Assembly (NCBI GenBank): GCA_963576735.1
Contig: CAUYWD010000196.1
Coordinates: 62,001 to 126,000 of the forward strand
Origin: Bedellia somnulentella
Taxonomy: Eukaryota > Arthropoda > Insecta > Lepidoptera > Bedelliidae
Direction of reading: 5' to 3'
DNA: 64,000 nt
Of this stretch, positions 32,601 through 42,789 are shown piece by piece. Positions within the stretch are counted from its first letter, which is position 1, and each line of letters opens with the position of its first letter. A program made the position numbers and the translations under genes. The notes beneath the pieces were generated by a model. The model was not told the origin of the DNA and made no database searches. It worked only from the letters and a program-made list of their open reading frames with translations.

Positions 32601-32779
32601 CTGCTGACCGTTATTGCAGCGACGCCGTAAAGATCCGACACCCAATTTACCCCATCGGGGACGAAATATGGCTCCGAGACCACTCCAATGTTTATTAACC
32701 ACTCCGCCATGCTTTGAAAGAACAGGTCTTGGGCAGTGGCGCAGTGGTTAAGGTTCACCTGTAGGAACCGCATAGCCAT
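29652..32779 (-). pseudogene. S7 ORF2, single 1-nt frameshift
   Basis: Two frames together cover the whole protein: the start to about 32051 (endonuclease with GDFNAK and YSDH), and from there to the stop (all RT motifs and the zinc knuckle CHHCLNCPEDSAKH). At 32049-32053 the + strand reads GGACTGACAATGG where S3 has GGACTGGACAATGG. One missing base is the whole lesion; a sequencing or assembly error should be excluded. The start, as in S3, is an ATG overlapping TGA of the ORF1 double stop. Confidence 0.9.
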
Positions 32780-34767
32780 CACTAACTTATGACCATGGGT
32801 TCCGCCTCAGATCTTTTATCGCCACCATTTCTTGGTAAGCGATTAGACTTGTCAGGGCTTTGGTACCCTGTTCCTGCTCTTGTCGTGCCTCCTCTCTTCT
32901 TTTTATTCGAAGAGCAGGCTTTTGCACCAACAGTATGATCCGCTGGCTTATTGGCGGCTTTGCAAACGGGGCAGCTAGGTTTAGCCCCACAGTCCCTAGC
33001 AATGTGGTCTGGCTGACCGCAACGGTAGCAGATGTTGCTACGGTCTATTTCCGACTTGCACTGCGCACGTACATGGCCAGGTTCGAGGCATTTATAGCAG
33101 CGTAGCTCTTTCTTTGAAAGAAGTTGCACCCTAGCCGTTCCGTAACCGATTTCTAGCGCCTTCAACTGCAATAGTTTCTTGGCAGTAACGGTTGGACACC
33201 TAATGTGAACAGAACACAATCCGCGTTGTCCTTCCGTTATCTGCCCCACCTTTAAGTCTGATGTGGAGCAATCAGCAGCAGTTGCAATGACCACTCTCAC
33301 TTCTTCTACAGAGACTGAATCGTCTAGGCCGACAAGACGTAGGTCTTCCAGTTTTGATGGCCTAGAAATTTTCACCATACTGGCATCAAAAACTTCTCTT
33401 AATTTCGCCGCAAGAACGTCCGCCTTCTGAGAGGAGCTCTCACCACCTACCTCTAGTTTTCGAGCCCCAGTTAATGCTGTCCGCATACGCAAGGGCCCCA
33501 TTCCTAAGCCTGGCAGGTCCAACTTTTGCCTTGCTTCAGTCATAATTTGCTTGTAAGTAAGACCAGACTCACAAGCTTGTTCTTGAAGCGTAACTATTAC
33601 TGCTGAAGTACGAGGGACTCGTAACTTCTTTGATGCCGCTTTGTTTTTGGTCGGCTGACGGTCTTTCGCTGGAACATCCTTTGTGGACCGCTTCTTGCCC
33701 CGCCGGACCACAGTCGCCCAGGACTCTACTGCGTCCCCTGAAGAAGGGCCGGGAACAGGTTGCAAATCCGCAGCTCGAGGACCCAGAGGTTGGGCTACTT
33801 CTTGTAGGCTCACTTCTGGTGAGGATACTTTAGCAGTTTTCTTACCCTGGCCTTTGCCCTTGCCCTTTTCCGCCGTTTTTTGTTGGGTCCCTTTAGCTAC
33901 AGATGTACTCTTTCTTTGTGGTGCAGCGTTTGCTACCAGCTTTGAGGTTACTCCATCTGCAGCCAACGGTGGGCGAATCCGTTTTTCTGGAAGGAGACGG
34001 CCTTCCAGTGCCTCAAGTCTGGCGTTAACCATGGTTCCTACTTGAACCATGATTGCACGAGCTAAGTTTTCATCTGGCGAGGATGTTTTCTCCGAGGATG
34101 AGCTAATGCCGCTAATTTTTACCCTCATTTCCGCCAATTCCATCCGCAGAGCATCCATTTGGCTAGCTAAGCTAGCGTTATCGGCTTTTATCCTTTGATT
34201 TTCCTCCTTTTGCCGGGAGAGCTCTTCCTGCAACTTTATAACTTCATCAGAAGATGAACACTCCTTGAGAAGTTCATTATGATGCAGAATTTTTTCCGCC
34301 GCATTCTTAAGGTCCCTTACAAAAGTACCTTTTAAATTTCCCGATCTCTTGGCTACTTCCAATATTTTCGAGACCCCCTCTTCGACAGTCTGAGCTAATT
34401 CTGCAGCCGAATTTTTCGCACTTAGGGCTGTCGAGGCCTGCGTTTTTTCTTTCCGAGCTGCATTACGATTGGCTCGCTGGCTTATATCCTCCTGTTCCGT
34501 TACTATCTGCTCTTGCCGTAAGAACTGATTTCGCGCTGCTTTTGCATCAGCCCTTGCCTTGCCAACGCCTATGTATTGACCTGTGGAAGGAGGTCTTCCG
34601 CGGCCTTTTTTCGGTGGTACTGTGCTACCAGCAAAGGAAGTTTCGACACTGCCATCGGAGTCTGAGACACTCAGTCCGCTCCCAGCTCGTCGCTTTCTTA
34701 GAAGATCGAAGAAGCTATTCGAGCTACCTGCAGTCTTCATTGATGAATCGCTCATCCCCTCATCACT

Positions 34768-35355
34768 TCTTTGTGAATTGTCATTCAAAATCTTTGTTTC
34801 ATATTCCACACTCAAGAACAAACTACTCTCAAAATGCTCCCATCCGCCGTATTTTGTACGAATTCAACAACAACTTTAGTGATTTGGACCCTTTTTTTTC
34901 AAACAGATTTGAATTTCGTAAGAATGTTATAGAAACATTTAAAACAAGTCAAAGTTAACCAGTATAAGCATAATTAAAACATACATATACACATACACAT
35001 ACACAAACACACACACACACACACGCACACACACACACACATACCTATATACATTACCATCATAGTATCATCATTCACGGTCTTTTTTTGGTTTTGTTCA
35101 TATTTTTATATTTTTATTCTCTTTCTTTCCTTGTATTTTTTAAACGTTATTTATAATATTATTATTTTTCTTTTTTCTAATGAACTTGCTGTATTTTCGC
35201 GGGCAACCGCCTTAATTTCGTTCCTCTTTTGTTTTGAACCGGTAATTGTGATCACCTGTCATTGGCTTTGTAAAACAATTGTATGTTCTGTGCCATGTTT
35301 GTTGTGTTTGCTGTTGGTGGTCAACGAATAAATAAATAAAAAAAAAAAAAAAAAA
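34768..35355 (+). mobile_element. 5'-truncated CR1/Jockey-type LINE inserted in S7
   Basis: The frame ending at 34958 carries a LINE RT C-terminal tail: LFHIPHSRTNYSQNAPIRR followed by an FNNNFSDLDPFFSN segment. A 3' UTR with a (CA)n microsatellite (about 34997-35040) and a poly(A) ending at 35355 follow. The 4-bp sequence CACT flanks both sides (34764-34767 and 35356-35359), and S3 shows the empty site. Only the last 60 or so codons are kept, as in a typical dead-on-arrival insertion. Confidence 0.75.
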
Positions 35356-35410
35356 CACTAAAATCGGAATCCGTTAATTGTTTGCTTTGGTCATTGGTTT
35401 GGAAGTTTTT

Positions 35411-35488
35411 GCCCCCCCCAGAATACGCGGGGGCGCCTTCCGCAGAAGCGGAAGGGTGGGATTCCCCCTTTCGGGGACCCACCTGGGT
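35411..35488 (-). promoter_or_regulatory. ORF1 head RNA module, type B (S7)
   Basis: It is identical in layout to S3. The P3 loop is TTCT rather than TTCC (CTTCCGC-TTCT-GCGGAAG), and the helix is kept. Confidence 0.75.
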
Positions 35489-36003
35489 AATACTCTTCAA
35501 AATTTCCTTATTCATATTAGTTTTTGGTAGGCTTTACCCTCGGCCTACCAGCGAGCTTAACCCCCCCATCCCCTGCGCTAGGCACTGGACCCCCTCCAGA
35601 CACTCATCCCATCGGCACGCTGACCTTGGGATTAGGGTAATTTTTTATAGAGGTTTTCTTCCTCGCAGCCCAGACCTCAGTGGCCTGAGCCCCCGTTCCC
35701 ACCGAAGTAGACTTACGGTTTGGCCGGCAGTATCATGAAGACACTGCCGCCCCACAAAGACAGAACCTGGCCGACCGATGCGACACAGACGCCAGGTTCT
35801 AACACCCGCCCCAGCCGCCCAATGTGGACAAACGCTGGGGCTAAGCCGTGCACATCAGAATGTGCCACGACTTCCCGTCCGCTTACTGCTCGCTCTGGAA
35901 GCAGAGGAGAGAAGCGGACTTTTGGTACATTAGCTTCACCCCGGACTGGATTGCCCGAGGCTACTGAGCCCCCACGCCACGACAAGGCTGTACCGTGTGG
36001 GGG

Positions 36004-36017
36004 AACCTAACCTAACC
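36004..36017. repeat. Telomeric repeat, 2.8 units
   Basis: AACCTAACCTAACC lies between S7 and S8. Confidence 0.9.
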
Positions 36018-36819
36018 TTTTTTTTTTTTTTTGTCGTGGGGAAATCCTCATGGATCCGACGTCACCCGGCGGGGTGACGAAGGTATGTCGGACTCTTACC
36101 GACTAAAACCCCACGGTGGCCTTCTTCGGTGCTTTGATGCGGGATTGGTGGGAACGCCCGTGGCAGTCTACCTCCAATCCCGCGCACCACGCCTCTCGGC
36201 GTCCATCTCGGGGGACTTGAAGTCCCCCACTCCCCCTTGTGCTTCCTCAGCACCGCAGACGCTTGGGCCACACGTTCCAAACGCCCGCCCCCTCGAGGTT
36301 CTCCTTGCGGAGTAGCAGACTGCAACCCGCCGGTCGCAGCCCACCACCTCACGGATTTTTTAACGAAGTTTTGTCCTCGGATTTTTGCGGAAGGTTTACT
36401 CCTCTTCCGATTTTTTATAGAGGTTTACTCCTCGCGGTCAAGCCTACACCACGGCAAGACCCTCGGCCCTGGTAGTGCAATACTGCCAGGGTTACGAGTT
36501 CCCCTCTTGCTCCCGTTCCCTCTCTACACCTCGAAAGGAAAGCGGGAGCAACCCACCCCATGATTTTTAACGAGGTTTTCTCCTCCGATTTTTATAGAGG
36601 TTGACTCCTCGCGACCTGTCGGTGACGGCAAGGCCCTCGGTACCAGCAACAGCGGCTACAACTGTTGCTGGGGTTACGATCTGCGTCGCTTCCCCTGTCC
36701 CCTCTCCTAATAAGAGGGATACTGGGAGCGACGCCACCTCGGTGCATTAGCTTCACCCCGGGTGGCTAGTCCGGGGCTACTGAGCCCCCACGCCACGACA
36801 AGGCTGCACCGTGTGGGGG
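36018..36819 (-). mobile_element. S8: short non-autonomous SART-like unit (about 0.8 kb)
   Basis: It has a poly(A) run, a SART-type 3' fold (36035-36115) and, at the other end, the 5'-terminal sequence of the autonomous units (GCTACTGAGCCCCCACGCC .. GTGGGGGAACC). It has no ORF. Between the ends lie five U-tract/GAGG hairpin units (36354-36436 and 36562-36612) and long stems: TTGCTCCCG/CGGGAGCAA, CCAGCAACAG/CTGTTGCTGG and GCGTCGCT/AGCGACGC. The 3' variable hairpin pairs GGGATTGG/CCAATCCC. Both termini are shared with autonomous copies, so it can plausibly be mobilised in trans. S14 is nearly the same. Confidence 0.82.
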
Positions 36820-36848
36820 AACCTAACCTAACCTAACCTAACCTAACC
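36820..36848. repeat. Telomeric repeat, 5.8 units
   Basis: This is a perfect tract between S8 and S9. Confidence 0.92.
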
Positions 36849-36866
36849 TTTTTTTTTTTTTTTTTT

Positions 36867-37251
36867 ACGTGGGGAAATCCTCATGGATTCCCCGCCGCAT
36901 AGGGGTGCGACGGGGATATGTCAGACTTCTACTGACTAAAACCCCACGGTGGTCCTTCTTGGTGCACACATGTGGGGTCTCTGGGTACTCTTCAATTGCA
37001 ATGTTCCCGAGACCCCACGCACCTTATGCCTCGCGGCATTCCTTCATTGGGGGGGACGGAACCCCCCTTTTCCACTTTAGTAGTCACGGACGCTCAGGAC
37101 CACCTAAGCGCCCGTCCTTCTTGGGCAGGGTTTGGTAGCGCGCAGATAGCCCCACTCTGCGTGCCTCCTGCCCGTGGAGCCCCGCTTTCGGCGACGCACG
37201 CCATATGGGGGCTCCGTGGTCTTAGAAGACCCTAACCGAGGCCGCGGTGCG
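36867..37251 (-). promoter_or_regulatory. S9 3' UTR, structured; terminal fold 36868-36948
   Basis: It keeps the S6 version of the stems, including GGGGTCTC/GAGACCCC (about 36974-37016). Confidence 0.65.
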
Positions 37252-37689
37252 TCAGTGGTTCCTGGCACCACGGCGACGACGGCCCCTTCCAGTGGGGTCC
37301 GCCAACTCCCTCTCTCTTTCGGCGGCCTCCTTTGCAAGCATGACTCGTTCGCAAAAGGAGGCCGCCGCCGCCCACGCATCGGGTCTCTCCACCATAGCCG
37401 AAACGACAGCTGGTAAAGAGAAATCCGGGCCGATGATCGCCCGGAGTTCTGCCCTCTCTATGTCCCACGCTGGGCACACTTCAAGCGTATGCTGCGCCGT
37501 CTCCTCGGGGCAGTTTGCACAGTGGTGGCACCGAGCGGCCTGCTCTTTGCCCAGCCGCCACAGGTACTTTCCGAAGCAACCATGCCCGGAAAGGACCTGT
37601 GTCAGCCGAAAGCTCAGAGCCCCGTGCTCTCGTTGCAGCCACTGCTCAAAGACGGAAAGGATAGCCTCCACCGTCTTGTGCCCCGCACT
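37252..37689 (-). pseudogene. S9 ORF2, C-terminal fragment
   Basis: About 146 codons are present: SAGHKTVEAILSVFEQWLQR, GHGCFGKYLWRLGKEQAARC, the zinc knuckle CHHCANCPEETAQH and the common tail ending RRRRGARN. No endonuclease or RT core remains. It belongs to the S5/S6 subfamily. Confidence 0.88.
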
Positions 37690-37755
37690 CTGCGGCAATG
37701 GGCATTTATTCTAAAGCATCCACCAGTGAGTTATCTACCTATCAACTTTTTAGGC
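37690..37755. other. Short unassigned spacer
   Basis: Between the S9 break and the SINE tail I see no ORF or known repeat. Confidence 0.3.
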
Positions 37756-38017
37756 AGAATATGTATGTACTTACACACATAAATACATATTCTCACGGCT
37801 ATAAATCCCTAGAAGGGGTAGCCATTGAGGAATAAAAAAATCCTCAGTCACTTTTGTAAAGTGGAGTGGGGAAAGGATGGTAAAATAAAGGGTGTTGGTG
37901 TTGGGTCTCCAACCGCGTCGCCCAAAAATCCCTTAAAGCCCCAACACCGTTAGTCGTCCCTTAGGCAAACCCACTAGAATAAATGGGATAGTGTTATTCT
38001 ATGCCAACACTACACAG
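37756..38017 (-). mobile_element. SINE-like repeat, copy a
   Basis: On the sense strand it begins CTGTGTAGTGTTGGCATAG and ends GCCGTGAGAATATGTAT with a degenerate TATG tail, about 262 nt. The middle has TTTGGGCGACGCGGTTGGAG and a CTACCCC..GGGAT segment before the tail. The same sequence stands at 57368-57635. There is no ORF. Its last 45 or so nt resemble the end of the RTE element (CTACCCCAATGGGAATTAA then GGCGTGAG and the tail), as expected of a SINE that uses that LINE. Confidence 0.65.
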
Positions 38018-38368
38018 TTATAATCATGTATGTATAAATGCGATTCATAATTCTGATTATTAATAACTGTATGACAAATCATAAAACAATTTATATAAAT
38101 TGTATTTAGAGGATCTTCCCGACTAATCCATGATGTATGCTGTAGGATCACCTTCAAGCGCGAACTGAAAGGTTACTTTTTGCCTGTGTATGATGACATC
38201 TTTAAAAATAAGCAATAGATTTTAATGCAGTTTCTCATCAATAGAGTAGTCACTATATATTTCATTTGAAGAATAAGTTCTATGTACCTTAAGTAAAAAA
38301 TAACTTAATATAACCTGGTTTAAAATAAAAATGTAACTATACATATATACATATAGCATCGTTGTTTC
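38018..38368. other. AT-rich spacer, nothing assigned
   Basis: A short + frame ending at about 38217 and several AT palindromes are seen, but nothing I can name. The right end reads TTGTTTCAG before the P-like coding region, which could be a splice acceptor. Confidence 0.3.
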
Positions 38369-39600
38369 AGATGAGTTACCTGCAGCAGCAATCTGCACCG
38401 CAAAATTTTTGGAGCATTTCAATAATTTATTTGATTTATTGAATGCTAATGCGCCAGACCAGCAAGAAGGAAAACCATATAAAACTAATTTTACTAACCC
38501 CGGAGCCCACATATGGAGTTTTTTAAAAAAATCTGTAGTTTTAGTAAATTTTAGTTGTGTTAATTGTAGTTGTAGTTTTAGACACATTTGGATCAAATAG
38601 AAAATGTGCTCAAAAAGGCAGGTGTCCGCAGTATGAAGAATAAAAGAGCATGTATGAAAAGATTGATGGATGCAAACGAAGCCAGAGAGGTTTGCCAGGA
38701 TCGTACAAAGTGGCGATCGATAGTCTCTGCCTACCCCAATGGGAACTAACGGCGTGAGAATATGTATGTATGTATGTTTTAGTAAATGAGTTATAATTTA
38801 TTGGGTGCCGCAGAAAGCCACCGTCACAATTGGGCTGGCTTAAATTGATCCATGGATATGAGCGACGGTGGAATAATCTCAATAAAAAATATAACGTTAA
38901 AAGCATACCCACAAGGCGAATCAATCAAGATCCCATTAAAAATTTATTTGGGTGTATAAGAGCCAATTGCGGGTCAAATGATAATCCCACAGTCGCTCCA
39001 TTCATTGCTGGCTTTAAAACAGCTATTTTAAGCAATATTAGAAATATTCGTAGCGGAAACAAAAATAAAACAGTGTCAAAATCTAATTACCTGACAACCA
39101 AATCAGGTCCTAGTGCTTCAGGGCATGGGCATGGGCAACTTGATATTCCAGAGGCAGATATAGAAAGCTCAGCAGAAACACAGGCTTGCGCGTATGTTTG
39201 AGGTTTTATTTTCAAAAAAAATATGAGAGATTGCATGAGCTGTACGAAGGCTATGCTTGCCAATAAGCAGTCTGAAGTACATATTTTCACAGAATTTAAA
39301 GAATATGTAGGTGGCAAGCATAGTCTTCAGTATGCTAACCATAGCTTTGTAGCCTGTGTTGAAGAATCTGCTAAACTAATAAAAAAATATTTAAAAGAAA
39401 ATGACCATGAGGATAAAATAAAGTACAATTGCATAAAATTATTAGAAAAAAATGACAAAAAAAAGGTCTGAGAATATAAAAATTATACAGAATTCGGTTT
39501 CAATAATAATGATAAAAAGATTTTGCACAGTGCAGAACAGAGAATTATCTAGCGAATACGCCAAGAAACGTCTAGCTAAGAAAATTAAAATATTAAAAAA
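38369..39600 (+). pseudogene. P-element/THAP9-like transposase, C-terminal part, interrupted
   Basis: The first piece (to about 38537) reads FLEHFNNLFDLLNANAP..KPYKTNF, a segment typical of P-type transposases. After the RTE insertion the frame continues (38830 on) with TRRINQDPIKNLFGCIRANC, GSNDNPTVAPFIAGFKTAIL, and later CMSCTKAML, IFTEFKEYVGG and FVACVEESAK. The QDPIKNLFG..R..CG..NPT block is the family hallmark as I know it. One in-frame TGA at 39199-39201 lies between ETQACAYV and GFIFKKN. Catalytic residues upstream are not in the window, and no terminal repeats were identified. The copy is not functional. Confidence 0.7.
38550..38775 (+). mobile_element. RTE-type LINE 3' end, copy 2, inside the P-like gene
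   Basis: It is closely similar to positions 50-240 (DQIE..VLKKAGVRSMKNKR frame, ..SIVSAYPNGN, GGCGTGAGAATATG then the TATG tail). A 12-bp direct repeat GTTTTAGTAAAT flanks it (38538-38549 and 38776-38787), consistent with target-site duplication. About 226 bp remain. Confidence 0.75.
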
Positions 39601-39917
39601 CTCCTGAAATTTTACTTTTCGTTTTATTTATTTCCTTCAATATGAATTCATTTTATTTCAAGCAAAAAAAGCAAACCAATACCTAGCTTTTATTCCTTGA
39701 AATAAAATTAAATGAATGTTTCAGTATCAATCAAGATCCTAGAAAAGTATTGCAAAATTTCAAATTTCCCGCCACATCGGTAATGGTAGATTTTTCAAAT
39801 TTCCCGCCATTCCAAAATTAGACTACAGCGACATCTGACCACTTGTCGCAGGTACTAACAAAAATACGTATTGTATGGAGTGAGCATTCTTCTCGTTAGA
39901 GTATCTGTATTCGTTGG
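39601..39917. other. AT-rich non-coding sequence
   Basis: No ORF is present. A direct repeat CAAATTTCCCGCCA occurs twice near 39755-39810. The right edge at about 39917 is the abrupt 3' break of S10. It could be the 3' flank or terminal part of the P-like transposon. Confidence 0.35.
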
Positions 39918-42787
39918 TTCAGACAGTGGTGGCAACGAGCAGCCTGCTCCTTGCCCAGCCGCCACAGGTATTTCCCGAAGCAACCATGCCCGGAAAGGAC
40001 CTGTGTCAGCCGAAAGCTCAGAGATCCGTGCTCTCGCTGCAACCACTGCGTGAAGACGGGGAGAATGGCCTCCACCGTCTTGTGCCCCGCGCTCGGCTGT
40101 CCCAGCCGTAGCGCCCAAGCTTCCAGGGCAGCAGCTTCAACCTCCGTTTTGTAAGCCGCAGTTTCCCGTTGCGTGGGCCAGTGGCCCTGAGTCCGCCGTT
40201 CTTCTCGCCAATGGAAAGTGGATGCTAGAACGTTTGCATCCAAATCCCATGGCAAAGAACCCGCCAAAAGGCAGGCAGCCTCCCGGGATACCGTTCGGTA
40301 TCCCCTTGACGCCCTTACGGCCATAAGACGTTGCGGCGCATTAAGAAGCGCCGCATTTGAACCATTAAGGGCGTCTGACCAAACTGGGGAGCCGTACATA
40401 GCCATGGACCGTACGACTCCCATGTAGAGCTGCCTGCACCCGTCCCGAGGGCCCCCTAGGTTCGGCAAGAGTCTGCAAAGCGCAGCTGCCGCAACCATAA
40501 GTCGGGGCCCCAAGCGCTCGAAGTGAGCGCGGAACGTCCAACGGCCGTCGAGCACTAATCCCAGATATTTCAAAGTGGACTCGACGGCAATCCTCACGCC
40601 ACCCACAACGATGGCGGATTCTCCCTCTGGCGGACGGTTCCGAGGCCCATGGAACCACATGGCCTCGGATTTGTTCAGGGCCACTTCAAGGCCTAGAAGC
40701 CTTATACGGCGCACTACGTGTGCCACTCCCGCTGTTGCGCGGATGGCGGCTTCCCTGAATGTTTTTCCCCGAGCCGTCACTAGGGTGTCATCTGCATAGC
40801 AGGTGAGTTGGACACCCCAAAGGTTGGCACCGCGCAAGACCCAGTCATAGCCGATGTTCCACAGGAGCGGCCCTAGAACAGAGCCCTGTGGCACACCGCA
40901 AGACATTGCGCGACTACTCCAACCCTCCCGAACCGGATAGGTTATAGAACGGTCCGAGAGGTACGACTCGAGGATCCTCAATACGTACGGAGGCACTGCA
41001 TGATATTTGAGTGCCTCTAGTATACAGGGCCAGGGCATGGTGTTGAAAGCGTTAGCGATGTCCAATGACACCGCCAGCACAACTTCGCCCTGGCTTACCG
41101 CCTCATCCGCGATTGCGCGAACGCGCAAAACTGCATGCACCGTTGAGCGGCACCGGCGGAAGCCGTACTGTTGGTCCGACAGATTTGGACCTATGTCGTC
41201 GAGGTGCTCGACGATTCGGGCAGAGATCACTCTTTCAAAAAGTTTGCCCGCCTCGTCGAGCAGCACGATCGGCCGAAACGCCGGTGGTTCGACGGAGTCA
41301 GCGGGGCGTCCCTCTTTGCGCAATAGGACTAGTTTTCCTACCTTCCAAGGCTTAGGAAACGCACTTTGGGTTAAGCACATGGAAAGCAGGGTCCGGAATT
41401 CCTCCTCAAGATAGGGCTCTAGTGCAGCGACCAAGGCTCGCCCCGGGATTCCATCTAGTCCCGGGGCCGTCTTTTTTGCCTTTAACCGCTTTATTGCGAC
41501 CGCCAACTCCGCTTCCGTCACCGCTGGAACAACCTCGACTGCATCCGCCGGACTATGCCGCACCGGAGCCATCAACGGGGGCTGGTGTTCTGCTCTTGCC
41601 GGGAACAAGGCCGATACCACGTTTTCAACAACCTGAGGCTGGAGACTGGTAGTTAGTGGGGGTGCCCGGGGGCGGAGTTTTTGTCGTGCCGCTCTATATG
41701 GCCTTCCCCACGGGTCGTTATTAAGAGTCTCCAGCATCTCCGCCTTCGACGCGAGTTTGGCCGCAAATATCGCAGATTTGAGGGCCCACTTCGCCTCGCG
41801 ATACTCGTTTACAATGCGGAGCTCCTTGGCCTCGTCCCGGAATCTCCGTCTCCTGTACCTGTTGCACCGGCGGCCCGCCGCTAAACTTGCTCGTCGGAGC
41901 TGAGCAATTTCAGCAGACCACCAATGAACTTGGCGTCTCGGAACCATTTTTCCCGCTCGGGGCATCGACGCATCACAAATCTCTGTGAGGGCCACACAAA
42001 ACCAGTCCACCCCACGACTGATGTTATTTGCCAAATCAGGCGGCGCAGACCAGGACTGGACGATGGCTGCTTCAGCCAGCAAATCTTTGTCCAGCCTGCT
42101 GAGGGCCCATCTTAGACCCATATTCGTCGCAGAATTGCCTGCTGAGGTGGATGCACGGGACGCAGAGACCTCGAACCGTATATAGCGATGGTCCGAGTAT
42201 GTTTCTGCGTCCGTGATGACCCTCCAGCCCTTAATTAGGGCCCAGAGACCGGGAGTTGCGAAGGTCAGATCGACAATCGAACTCCCGTTGTGCCGGACGC
42301 ATGTGGGTGTCGAACCTCTGTTTGCCACAGTTAACCCCGTGGCCGTCGCCCATTCTATGACAGCCGAGCCAAAGCGGTCCGTCGCCGGAGAACCCCAAGC
42401 CACAGATTTGGCGTTAAAGTCCCCAGCGACTAACACCTGGCGTGGGCGACGTTGCAGGACTGCTGCTTCCAACTCCTGGAGGAATACCTCGTATTCAGCA
42501 AAAGAATTGTTTGGGGAGAAGTAAATTGAGATAATAACAATCTCCCCAACTCGCGCCGTAACGTAACCCCTGCCCCTAACTACCTCTTCAAGCAGCAGCC
42601 CTGATGCCTGGCTGACGGTGATCGCCGCCACGCCATTCAGGTCCGACACCCAGTTTGCCCCTGTAGGAACGAAGTATGGCTCCGAGACCACCCCCACTTG
42701 AATCAACCACTGCGCTGTGCTTTGGAAGAACAAATCCTGAGCAGTGGCGCAGTGGTTGAGATTGGCTTGGAGGAACTTTAGGGCCAT
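39918..42787 (-). pseudogene. S10 ORF2, C-terminally truncated (about 957 codons)
   Basis: The start ATG is at 42787, two bases after the ORF1 TAA. All endonuclease (LQANLN, SEPY, GDFNAK, SIVDL, YSDH) and RT motifs (GLDGIP, SLDIANAFN, GVPQGSVLGP, YADD) are intact. The frame runs through GCFGKYLWRLGKEQAARC and stops being homologous inside the zinc knuckle after CHHCLN. About 85 residues are lost. Whether the enzyme core could work without the knuckle is unknown. Confidence 0.9.
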
Positions 42788-42789
42788 TG

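Larger units (their letters stand above)
32782..35515 (-). pseudogene. S7 ORF1 interrupted by a LINE
   Basis: The first part runs from the ATG at 35515 (MNKEILKS, type B head) to about 35356. The rest runs from 34767 to the TAG at 32782 and matches S3 in all domains: KKGRGRPPSTGQYIGVGKAR, coiled coil, WATVVRRGKK and three zinc knuckles. The break falls after TDSDFS, before DEGMSDSS. Without the insertion the frame would be open. Confidence 0.9.
29245..36003 (-). mobile_element. S7: sister copy of S3, with a LINE inserted in ORF1
   Basis: The sequence is almost the same as S3 throughout, including the UTRs (5' UTR 35516-36003). Differences are single bases, a 1-nt ORF2 deletion and a 588-bp insertion in ORF1. 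The flanking spacers differ in length from those of S3, and the neighbours differ. S7 may be a separate insertion of the same lineage rather than a segmental duplication. Confidence 0.9.
36849..37689 (-). mobile_element. S9: SART-like 3' fragment
   Basis: Poly(A), 3' UTR and the last 146 or so codons of ORF2 are present, almost the same as S6. Homology ends at 37689 (CCCCGCACT), where unrelated sequence begins. Confidence 0.85.

Noticed and set aside
34985..35040. CA microsatellite as a separate feature
   Set aside because: It is part of the LINE 3' UTR and not informative by itself.
35131..35331. 66-codon hydrophobic + frame
   Set aside because: It lies in the AT-rich 3' UTR of the inserted LINE and has no family resemblance.
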